64,000 bases of DNA from NCBI RefSeq assembly GCF_932526225.1, contig NC_064034.1, positions 6,806,001-6,870,000 of the forward strand, in the 5' to 3' direction. The first letter of the stretch is position 1, and each line of letters begins with the position of its first letter. Under the pieces are notes generated by a model that saw only the letters and a list, made by a program, of their open reading frames with translations, did no database searches and was not told the origin of the DNA. A program made the translations under genes and the position numbers. The stretch is from Nematostella vectensis. Lineage: Eukaryota > Cnidaria > Anthozoa > Actiniaria > Edwardsiidae. Below are positions 47,472 through 60,200 of the stretch, piece by piece.

Positions 47472-49612
47472 TGTCATATTTATAGACATGACCAGTACAC
47501 CTTTCCCCAACATATATTTATAGCCATGATTAGTATACACACCCATCCCCACCATATCAATGGGTGTTACCAGTACACCTTTTCCCAACATATCTATGGG
47601 TGTGACCAGTGCACCCATCCCCATCCTATCTATGGGGGTTACCAGTGCACCCATCCTCATCATATCTATGGGCGTGACCAGTGCACCCATCCCCATCATA
47701 TCTATGGGTGTGACCAGTGCACCCATTCCCATCATATCTATGGGCGTGACCAGTGCACCCATCTCAATCATATCTATGGGTGTGACCAGTGCACCCATTC
47801 TCATCATATCTATGGGCGTGACCAGTGCACCCATCCCCATCATATCTATGGATGTGACCAGTGCACCCATCCCCATCATATCTATGGGTGTGACCAGTGC
47901 ACCCATCCCCATCATATCTATGGGTGTGACCAGTGCACCCATCCCCATCATATCTATGGGCGTGACCAGTGCACACATTCGCATCATATCTATGGGTGTT
48001 ACTTGTACACTCATTCCCATCATATCTATGGGTGTGACCAGTGCACCCATCCCCATCATATCTATGGGTGTTACCAGTGCACCCATTCCCATCATATCTA
48101 TGGGTGTTACCAGTGCACCCATTCCCATCATATCTATGGGTGTGACCAGTGAACCCATCCCCACCATATCTATGGGTGTTACTTGTACACTCATTCCCAT
48201 CATATCTATGGGTGTTACCAGTGCACCCATCCCCATCATATCTATGGGTGTTACCAGTGCACCCATCCCCATCATATCTATGGGTGTGACCAGTCCACTC
48301 ATCCCCATCACATATGGGTGTGACCAGTCCACCCATCCCCATCATATCTATGGGTGTTACCAGTGCACCCATCCCCATCATATCTATGGGCGTGACCAGT
48401 ACACTCATCCCCACCATATCTATGGGTGTTACTTGTACACTCATTCCCATCATATCTATGGGTGTTACCAGTGCACCCATCCCCATCATATCTATGGGTG
48501 TGACCAGTACACCCATCCCCATCATATCTATGGGCGTGACCAGTACACTCATCCCCATCATATCTATGGGTGTGACCAGTGCACCCATCCCCATCATATC
48601 TATGGGCATGACCAGTGCACCCATCCCCATCATATCTATGGGCGTGACCAGTACACTCATCCCCATCATATCTATGGGCGTGACCAGTACACTCATCCCC
48701 ATCATATCTATGGGTGTGACCAGTGCACCCATCCCATCATATCTATGGGTGTGACCAGTGCACCCATCCCCATCATATCTATGGGTGTTACCAGTGCACC
48801 CATCCCCATCATATCTTTGGGTGTGACCAGTGCACCCATCCCCATCATATCTATGGGCGTGACCAGTGCACCCATCCCCATCATATCTATGGGCGTGACC
48901 AGTGCACCCATCATCATCATATCTATGGGCGTGACCAGTGCACCCATCCCCATCATATCTATGGGCGTGACCAGTACACTCATCCCCATCATATCTATGG
49001 GTGCGACCAGTACACTCATCCCCATCATATCTATGGGTGTGACCAGTGCACCCATCCCCACCATATCTATGGGTGTTACCAGTGCACTCATTCCCATCAT
49101 ATCTATGGGTTTGACCAATGCATCCATCCCCATCATATGTATGGGCGTGTCCAGTACATCCATCCCCAACATATCCATGGGTGTTACCAGTGCACCCATC
49201 CCCATCATATCTATGGGTGTGACCAGTGCACCCATTCCCATCATATCTATGGGCGTGACCAGTGCACCCATTCCCATCATATCTATGGGTGTTACCAGTG
49301 TACCCATCCCCATCATATCTATGGGTGTTACCAGTGCACCCATCCCCATCATATCTATGGGTGTGACCAGTGCATTCATCCCCATCATATCTATGGGCGT
49401 GACCAGTGCACCCATTCCCATCATATCTATGGGTGTTACCAGTGCACCCATCCCCATCATATCTATGGGTGTTACCAGTGCATCCATCCCCACCATATCT
49501 ATGGGTGTTACCAGTGCACCCATCCCCATCATATCTATGGGCGTGACCAGTGCATTCATCCCCATCATATCTTATATGACAAGTATATACCCATCTCCAT
49601 CATATCACGGGC
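47472..49612 (+). repeat. 36-bp minisatellite, about 58 copies
   Basis: A unit of the form CATATCTATGGGTGTGACCA then GTGCACCCATCCCCAT is repeated for 2.1 kb, starting ~220 bp after the carboxypeptidase 1 stop. Variation is mostly at a few fixed sites (GGTGTGACC/GGCGTGACC/GGTGTTACC, CCC/TTC). As 36 is a multiple of three, several frames stay open on both strands (for example 12-residue MGVTSAPIPIIS repeats). No start context, intron or conserved domain supports translation. Confidence 0.97.
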
Positions 49613-49620
49613 TATAGGAT
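49606..49620. mobile_element. fragment of the 41201-type MITE terminus
   Basis: CACGGGCTATAGGAT is identical to the first 15 bases of the MITE at 41201 and sits exactly at the end of the 36-bp array. Too short to be certain. Confidence 0.4.
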
Positions 49621-51275
49621 TGTCCAGCCAGTCTTAAATCTATATGTATTTGAAAATGTAAATTTTACGATTCCTGTTATTCACCTCATGCTAGCAACTG
49701 AAAAATGCCAAGCCCCAGTGTAATCCAGGCAGAATGCGTACATCCCCTACGCACTTCGGCTAGACAAGACTCACTCCAATGTCGGGGAAGACTAGTACGA
49801 GTCCCTCCGCCTCCTTTTTCTGCTTGCGTTTTTCGTGACTTCAACGAGGCATGCCTCGGAAGGAATCACTAAATTCCCCTCGTACCATATAGTTTATAAT
49901 CAGTTACCTCTGGTAGCCTATGGTTCCGTTTTGCAAAATAGATTTAGCGAGAATATAGTCGAATTTAAAGAAAATATTAGGGCCGAAACTAGAACCCTTT
50001 GGGCCCAAGCAAAAATTTAATCTAATTAATGTATAGGAAAGGTCCGATGGAAGTGATATATTGGCGTCTTAAATTAAGAGAGAAATTCGAGATATTTGAA
50101 GACATGAGTCGGCAGGGCTTTAATCCTTTGAAGTTCTGTTTAAAAAAAACGATGCCTTGAAAATTTAGTGCTGCTACCATAAAAAAGCTGTTTTCTAGGG
50201 GCAGAGAGGTGAAATGTATGTTGAGGGGTTACTACAGACAAGGCGAAGAGCAATCGCGATGAAATAAATCAACATAACATTGAAATGGTATGTTTTACGG
50301 CTCGTTGAGTCGCCGGAGAGTAGTTTCTTTGACGTTTCTAGCGTTAGCCCTTCTTCAGATCAAAAGAGACTTAAGTAGAATTGGAGGTTGTATTTATAGT
50401 GTAGTATGCGATCGATGGGAGTCGGCAGACGCTGAGCGCGTGAGTGCGAAATCAGTCAAGGAAAGACAAGGGCTGGGGAAGTTCGTAAGAAAGGAGGATA
50501 TAAATGAGTAAGCAAATTTGCAAGAGCTTTTAAAACTAATTCACATAGCGTGAATTGTCTAATAAGCAATGTTCGATTGGGAAAAAGACAAGAATACCGC
50601 GTTGGTGGAGCTGATGTCAATGATAGAGATGGAGGATGGCGGATCCGGTATAAATATCCATTACTTCCAGTAACTAATTGAAATCTGCTACAGGATCGAT
50701 TTCCTTTCCTGTTAGGACAATTAGCAATAGTCTTAAAGCATTTTAATCTTTCTGTTTATTGAATCCGTGTTTAGTCGATTTTTTTGGGACATTGTGTCGT
50801 CTCCGTTACCCGAGTCAATTACATTTTGAACTTAAAAATATCAAACGGTTTGGCATTTCATTGAAGGAAAGCTAAGCTTAGCATGAAAGCAGCTGAAACC
50901 TGCAGCAAATGTCGTACGACATGTGATATTTCCAATATTTGTTTATTGACGCAAATGGGATTACAATGCTTCTACGCCTCCCTAGTGTAATTGATTTGTA
51001 TCACTTATCAATGACAAATTAGCGAAAAAACGGTGTGGCCTCAAGCAAGTGCAGATTATCATGAACGTAAAAGACCTCGCCAAATGGCCGAAAAGGAGCA
51101 AGAATGGACAAAAAGAAGCGATTCCTTCCGAAGTTCTCCCGTCGTTTGCATATTTGCTCAGCTGATGTGGGACTGACATGGTGTGATACTAATATTTGTC
51201 AACAAAAAAGGTGCTACAAGCCATGTATCACAGCAAACTAGCGACAAAAGGGAAAGATAGTGATCGGGACAAGAC
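49621..51275. other. intergenic interval before carboxypeptidase 2
   Basis: No exon supported on either strand. The last few hundred bases should include the promoter of the gene at 51276; no core element could be assigned. Confidence 0.45.
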
Positions 51276-54200
51276 ATGGCTGCCTTGCTCGTCCTAGCGG
51301 CTCTTTGCGCCTCAGCACTCGCACAGTACCAGGGGTAAGAGCGGCTAACATGCTCGTCATATGAGCGCGTAAGGGTTGATGTCTTATGACTTACACTTGA
51401 ATTTGTACGGTATCCAAGCTTAAAATTATTGATTTTGGTATAAATCACATAATCCAACTCAAAGTCCTAGATAGATTAGTAAGTCCTTAGTATATTACTA
51501 TGCTTGTCCCTTTGCATTACCATTTTTATTTCTGCTTGGCTGGACAATTGGATATTTTTTAAAATTGAGATTAGTTTTGTAGTTTTGTAAAAAAAAGATC
51601 AGCAAAAATCATACATTAAAATATTCTGATCTTCATTATAAACTGCTCTGCATAAATTGTCTTTAGGGAAAGGTCATTATTTATCGGGGAAAGGGGGGGG
51701 GGGGGGGCTGCTAAGTTGAATTTTTTTCTGGTTCAAATATTTCGACCCTCCCCCAATCTAAAGAGGCGCCCAAAAATTAAGACCCCCCTCCCCCCCAAAA
51801 AAAGGCTAAAAAAGCGTATTGTTTAGTTTAGAGTAAATTACACTCTTGTTGTTAGATGCTTTACGGACGGCACTTCCCTGCTAGCAGAGGCCTCTTTTCT
51901 CTGTACTTCGCTGTGCTGGCGTTTGCGAGGAAAAGAGACCTCTGGCATGGGTCGAAACTGTTTTCGTTGCGCATGCGTGAGCGTTAATAAGCGACCGACG
52001 TGCCAAAACCCGTACCATCGCGCGAAAGCTGTCAATATGCTAATATGCTTTGCATGGGTTTAGTCGTAAATCATGAATCAAACTCCGGTTAGTTCTCCTC
52101 TTTGAAAAAAGAAAACAACTGTTCAATTTCAATCATCTGAAACGTCACTAAAACGATTGAACAGCAAACGCAGCAAAGACGAGTTTTGTCTTGTTTGTGG
52201 GATTAATTTCAAGACTTCTGGGCAGGCGAGTTTCTTCAATATCGCACAGTTGGACTCGAAGAAAATGTTACAAAACTTTTTGGTAAACTTTGATCAGCTA
52301 TTTCCAGAAGAATATGCAAAACCTGTAAATGGAAGATTGACTCGTTAGTCAAATTAGTCAATTCATGCACATTTTACGTAGATAAACATTGATGTCATTG
52401 AGTGTTAGTTTAACTGAGGAGTGGACTAACGGCAACTATATATATGCTTTATAATTTGTTAACCGGAATATGGCCTGAATGTCGCTATTTCAAAGTAGAA
52501 ACCACACTTTAGGGGATAATGGTTTTCAATACCAGTGAAACGCAGGTTATGAACGTGTAAGCAGGCGGATCACATTCGTTCATTTATTTTGTAAATTCTT
52601 CTGGGTTTCCCTTCTCCAAGAAACATTTTGAAAGTCCAGACTTTTAGGAGGTTCGGAAATTGATCAGAATACCTGTTCAACAAATAAGGCCCTCCCCTCT
52701 GCCCTGTATCAAAATTTGAGCCCCTCCCCAAAATCGACGTTCACAAAATAGCAACCCACCCCCCAAACATAGCAGCCCTCCCTCCCTGTTCAATAAAGAC
52801 CCTGCCCTTATGTTTTTGTGGTATTTTGCCAAAACGCTGCGTATTGTTAGGAGTACTGTATCACATTTCTATCCTAGGTGTCATATACTCTGTACACAAA
52901 ATATATAGATAAAAACCTACTGGAAATACTGTAAAGTATTACTGCTAATGGTTAGTTTTACTGTACAAAAACAACATGGTGTAAAGAAAAAGCTATGGTA
53001 TTGTACGAAAATACATATCGTAGCCCAGAAAGTAGTGAACAATTGCTCTAATGACCATCCAGTGTAATTAATGTACATGAGGTTGCTTTGCTTGTGGGCC
53101 CTCTCGATATACAAATAGCCACATATTTTGATATATTACTGTCGAATCCGTTGTATCGCGACCCGCGTTTTCAAAACACGATGTTTTGGTTTTCTGTTCC
53201 GTCAGTAAAACTATCTGAGCCAATCAGAGTCTTGCTTTGTGCACTTCCCTGGCTTACCTCTGGACGAAAAGCAGACAGTGTCGCGACAGAAAGCCAGGCA
53301 ACTGCACTAGGCGAGAGATGGCAAGAATTTGATTGGCTTAGAATAATTTGACTGGCGTAACAGAAAATCCTAAAAGACAAAAACAAAACGATGTTTTGAA
53401 AATGCGGCTTCGCGATACAACGAATTCGACAGTAAAGGTATAGCTAACTACATAGTGTACAAAAACGTCTACTAATTTCTATTTCAGGAATAAAGTGGTG
53501 CGAGTAATACCACAAGACGAGGCCGAGATCCATGTGATAAGTGAACTACGAAACCACAAAGATATTAAGGTACAAGTAGCCCGAGCGTCAGGCTCTTTTA
53601 TCGTTCCCTATAAAGTATATTCCGGTAAGTGAAAAGGAGGGCCTGATAGGCTGATACAAATACCGTAAAAGCTTTATGTTCGGGGGCTTTTGGAGCACTC
53701 TGATTGGTTAGAAAACATCTTTGTTTGTTGTGTAGTTGAAAAGCATTTAAATCCATTTCATTAAACTTTTTTTTAAATATTGAAGTTGCAGCTTGTTCTG
53801 ACCCCTAAAAGGTACCGTGTCACACAAAAAATGCCAGCGCTTGAACTCGAACCCCTTAAAAGTTACCAAACCCGTGATTTTTACCCCTAAAAGGTACTAC
53901 GAGCATCCCCGTCATCTCGGTATAGGGGGTTTTCCCCCCGGGATGTCCAAGTTTTTTGCCCAGGTGTTTACATTTGAACGTTGGTCTCGGAAGCTAAAGA
54001 TCTGTTAGAAATATTTAAGGCGCTGGATCTATGGAAGCTATTACCATACTACGGATATCATTAGTCGTATTTATCAAATTCTTTTCCTCTACAACTTTTG
54101 AAAAAGCTACAAGGGACATGTTGATGATGAAGACGATGATGACGATTATGATGATGATAGTTACACTGTGGCGATGCAGTCTCTGTTGATCTTGTGACGA

Positions 54201-57200
54201 TGAGAAAGATTGAATCAACCTCTTACTTTAAGTGCAACGTGCACACACCTATTTCAAATAAGGTTGCACTCGAGAATCATGTGTCGTAACCCGCGGTGGT
54301 TCATGAGTAGTTTCTGAAGGCAATGTTAATAAGAATGTAAACAATAATTCTACAGCTTTAGCCATCTGTATTGGCATTTTATTTACGATTATTAGCTAAT
54401 TTACTTGGTACCCATGAAGCCGTGCGGGTTATGATACACGGATTCTCAGAGTGCAGCCTTTTTTGAAAAAAGTGTATATTGACCTCCAGTTTAAAGGTAA
54501 AGATGATCCGTTAACAAATAACACGATTCGCACATTTGTTCCGTTAACAGGTCGACTTCTGGGCGCCGCCCTCTAGGCCACGACACCCTGTGGACCTACA
54601 CGTAACGGCGCATGCGTACAAACGCCTGGCCAGGCACCTCAGCGCCAACAGAATTCCATTCACCCTGCAAATACCAGATGTTCAGAGACTGGTGGACCAG
54701 CAAAAAATGGCCACTGCCGGACGAGCGAGCGCGAGCTGGTACAGTACGTACCACACGCTAGACCAGGTAACAAGCTAGACCAGGTAACACCATACCACAC
54801 GCTAGACCAGGTAACACCATAACACACGCTAGACCAGGTAACACCATACCATTCGCTAGACCAGGTAACACAATACTACACGCTAGACCAGGTAACACCA
54901 TAACACACGCTAGACCAGGTAACACCATACCACACGCTAGACCAGGTAACACCATACCACACGCTAGACCATGTAACACCATACCACACGCTAGACCAGG
55001 TAACACCATACTACTCGCTAGACCAGGTAACACCATACTACACGCTAGACCAGGTAACACCATACTACTCGCTAGACCAGGTAACACCATACCACACGCT
55101 AGACCAGGTAACACCATACCACACGCTAGACCAGGTAACACCATACCACACGCTAGACCAGGTAACACCATACCACACGCTAGACCAGGTAACACCATAA
55201 CACACGCTAGACCAGGTAACACCATACTACTCGCTAGACCAGGTAACACCATACTACTCGCTAGACCAGGTAACACCATACTACTCGCTAGACCAGGTAA
55301 CACCATACCACACGCTAAACCAGGTAACACCATAACACACGCTAGACCAGGTAACACTATACCACACGCTAGACCAGGTAACACCATACCACACGCTAGA
55401 CCAGGTAACACCATACCACACGCTAGACCAGGTAACACCATACCACACGCTAGACCAGGTAACACCATAACACACGCTAGACCAGGTAACACCATACCAC
55501 ACGCTAGACCAGGTAACACCATACCACACGCTAGACCAGGTAACACCATACTACTCGCTAGACCAGGTAACACCATACCACACGCTAGACCAGGTAACAC
55601 CATACCACACGCTAAACCAGGTAACACCATAACACACGCTAGACCAGGTAACACTATACCACACGCTAGACCAGGTAACACCATACCACACGCTAGACCA
55701 GGTAACACTATACCACACGCTAGACCAGGTAACACCATACCACACGCTAGACCAGGTAACACCATAACACACGCTAGACCAGGTAACACCATACCACACG
55801 CTAGACCAGGTAACACCATACTACTCGCTAGACCAGGTAACACCATACCACACGCTAGACCAGGTAACACCATACCACACGCTAGACCAGGTAACACCAT
55901 ACCACACGCTAGACCAGGTAACACCATACCACACGCTAGACCAGGTAACACCATAACACACGCTAGACCAGGTAACACCATACCACACGCTAGACCAGGT
56001 AACACCATACTACTCGCTAGACCAGGTAACACCATACTACTCGCTAGACCAGGTAACACCATACTACACGCTAGACCAGGTAACACCATACCACACGCTA
56101 AACCAGGTAACACCATAACACACGCTAGACCAGGTAACACTATACCACACGCTAGACCAGGTAACACCATACTACACGCTAGACCAGGTAACACCATAAC
56201 ACACGCTAGACCAGGTAACACTATACCACACGCTAGACCAGGTAACACCATACTACACGCTAGACCAGGTAACACCATACCACACGCTAGACCAGGTAAC
56301 ACCATACCATTCGCTAGACCAGGTAACACCATACTACTCGCTAGACCAGGTAACACCATACCATTCGCTAGACCAGGTAACACCATACCACACGCTAGAC
56401 CAGGTAACACCATACCACACGCTAGACCAGGTAACACCATACCACACGCTAGACCAGGTAACACCATACTACTCGCTAGACCAGGTAACACCATACCACA
56501 CGCTAGACCAGGTAACACCATACTACTCGCTAGACCAGGTAACACCATACCACACGCTAGACCAGGTAACACCATACTACACGCTAGACCAGGTAACACC
56601 ATACCACACGCTAGACCAGGTAACACCATACCACACGCTAGACCAGGTAACACCATACTACTCGCTAGACCAGGTAACACCATACCACACGCTAGACCAG
56701 GTAACACCATACCACACGCTAGACCAGGTAACACCATAACACACGCTAGACCAGGTAACAAGCTAGACCAGGTAACACCATACCACACGCTAGACCAGGT
56801 AACACCATACCACACGCTAGACCAGGTAACACAATACTACACGCTAGACCAGGTAACACCATACCACACGCTAGACCAGGTAACACCATACCACACGCTA
56901 GACCAGGTAACACCATACCACACGCTAGACCAGGTAACACCATACTACACGCTAAACCAGGTAACACCATACTACACGCTAGACCAGGTAACACCATATC
57001 ACACGCTAGACCAGGTAACACCATACCACACGCTAGACCAGGTAACACCATACCACACGCTAGACCAGGTAACACCATACCACACGCTAGACCAGGTAAC
57101 ACCATACTACACGCTAGACCAGGTAACACCATACTACACGCTAGACCAGGTAACACCATACTACTCGCTAGACCAGGTAACACCATACTACACGCTAGAC

Positions 57201-60200
57201 CAGGTAACACCATACCACACGCTACACCAGGTAACACCATACCACACGCTAGACCAGGTAACACCATACTACACGCTAGACCAGGTAACACCATACCACA
57301 CGCTAGACCAGGTAACACCATACCACACGCTAGACCAGGTAACACCATACCACACGCTAGACCAAAAACACCATACCACACGCTAGACCAGGTAACACCA
57401 TACCACACGCTAGACCAGGTAACACCATACTACTCGCTAGACCAGGTAACACCATACTACACGCTAGACCAGGTAACACCATACCACACGCTAAACCAGG
57501 TAACACCATAAGACACGCTAGACCAGGTAACACTATACCACACGCTAGACCAGGTAACACCATACTACACGCTAGACCAGGTAACACCATAACACACGCT
57601 AGACCAGGTAACACTATACCACACGCTAGACCAGGTAACACCATACTACACGCTAGACCAGGTAACACCATACCACACGCTAGACCAGGTAACACCATAC
57701 CATTCGCTAAACCAGGTAACACCATACTACTCGCTAGACCAGGTAACACCATACCATTCGCTAGACCAGGTAACACCATACCACACGCTAGACCAGGTAA
57801 CACCATACCACACGCTAGACCAGGTAACACCATACCACACGCTAGACCAGGTAACACCATACTACTCGCTAGACCAGGTAACACCATACCACACGCTAGA
57901 CCAGGTAACAACATACTACTCGCTAGACCAGGTTACATCATACCACACGCTAGACCAGGTAACACCATACTACACGCTAGACCAGGTAACACCATACCAC
58001 ACGCTAGACCAGGTAACACCATACCACACGCTAGACCAGGTAACACCATACTACTCGCTAGACCAGGTAACACCATACCACACGCTAGACCAGGTAACAC
58101 CATACCACACGCTAGACCAGGTAACACCATAACACACGCTAGACCAGGTAACAAGCTAGGCCAGGTAACACCATACCACACGCTAGACCAGGTAACACCA
58201 TACCACACGCTAGACCAGGTAACACCATACCACACGCTAGACCAGGTAACACCATACCACACGCTAGACCAGGTAACACCATACCACACGCTAGACCAGG
58301 TAACACCATACCACACGCTAGACCAGGTAACACCATACTACACGCTAAACCAGGTAACACCATACTACACGCTAGACCAGGTAACACCATATCACACGCT
58401 AGACCAGGTAACACCATACCACACGCTAGACCAGGTAACACCATACCACACGCTAGACCAGGTAACACCATACCACACGCTAGACCAGGTAACACCATAC
58501 TACACGCTAGACCAGGTAACACCATACCACACGCTAAACCAGGTAACACCATAAGACACGCTAGACCAGGTAACACTATACCACACGCTAGACCAGGTAA
58601 CACCATACTACACGCTAGACCAGGTAACACCATAACACACGCTAGACCAGGTAACACTATACCACACGCTAGACCAGGTAACACCATACTACACGCTAGA
58701 CCAGGTAACACCATACCACACGCTAGACCAGGTAACACCATACCATTCGCTAAACCAGGTAACACCATACTACTCGCTAGACCAGGTAACACCATACCAT
58801 TCGCTAGACCAGGTAACACCATACCACACGCTAGACCAGGTAACACCATACCACACGCTAGACCAGGTAACACCATACCACACGCTAGACCAGGTAACAC
58901 CATACTACTCGCTAGACCAGGTAACACCATACCACACGCTAGACCAGGTAACAACATACTACTCGCTAGACCAGGTTACATCATACCACACGCTAGACCA
59001 GGTAACACCATACTACACGCTAGACCAGGTAACACCATACCACACGCTAGACCAGGTAACACCATACCACACGCTAGACCAGGTAACACCATACTACTCG
59101 CTAGACCAGGTAACACCATACCACACGCTAGACCAGGTAACACCATACCACACGCTAGACCAGGTAACACCATAACACACGCTAGACCAGGTAACAAGCT
59201 AGACCAGGTAACACCATACCACACGCTAGACCAGGTAACACCATACCACACGCTAGACCAGGTAACACAATACTACACGCTAGACCAGGTAACACCATAC
59301 CACACGCTAGACCAGGTAACACCATACCACACGCTAGACCAGGTAACACCATACCACACGCTAGACCAGGTAACACCATACTACACGCTAAACCAGGTAA
59401 CACCATACTACACGCTAGACCAGGTAACACCATATCACACGCTAGACCAGGTAACACCATACCACACGCTAGACCAGGTAACACCATACCACACGCTAGA
59501 CCAGGTAACACCATACTACTCGCTAGACCAGGTAACACCATACTACACGCTAGACCAGGTAACACCATACCACACGCTAGACCAGGTAACACCATACCAC
59601 ACGCTAGACCAGGTAACACCATACTACACGCTAGACCAGGTAACACCATACTACACGCTAGACCAGGTAACACCATATCACACGCTAGACCAGGTAACAC
59701 CATACCACACGCTAGACCAGGTAACACCATACTACACGCTAGACCAGGTAACACCATACTACTCGCTAGACCAGGTAACACCATACTACACGCTAGACCA
59801 GGTAACACCATACCACACGCTAGACCAGGTAACACCATACCACACGCTAGACCAGGTAACACCATACTACACGCTAGACCAGGTAACACCATACTACACG
59901 CTAGACCAGGTAACACCATACCACACGCTAGACCAGGTAACACCATAACACACGCTAGACCAGGTAACACCATACTACACGCTAGACCAGGTAACACCAT
60001 ACCACACGCTAGACCAGGTAACACCATACCACACGCTAGACCAGGTAACACCATACCACACGCTAGACCAGGTAACACCATACCACACGCTAGACCAGGT
60101 AACACCATACCACACGCTAGACCAGGTAACACCATACTACACGCTAGACCAGGTCAAGAGTCAATACAAAAGAGGGAACTCTCGTAAATTTGACCACCAC

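Noticed and set aside
47445-49637. Overlapping long ORFs on both strands with 12-residue repeats
   Set aside because: Products of the 36-bp array; open in several frames at once, no start context, splice structure or domain.
54758-60135. Long minus-strand ORFs (up to 685 codons) with MVLPGLACG repeats
   Set aside because: They are the reverse strand of the 27-bp intronic array, stop-free only because the unit length is a multiple of three.
54749-60154. CRISPR array
   Set aside because: Units are head-to-tail without unique spacers, and the surroundings are an intron of a eukaryotic gene.
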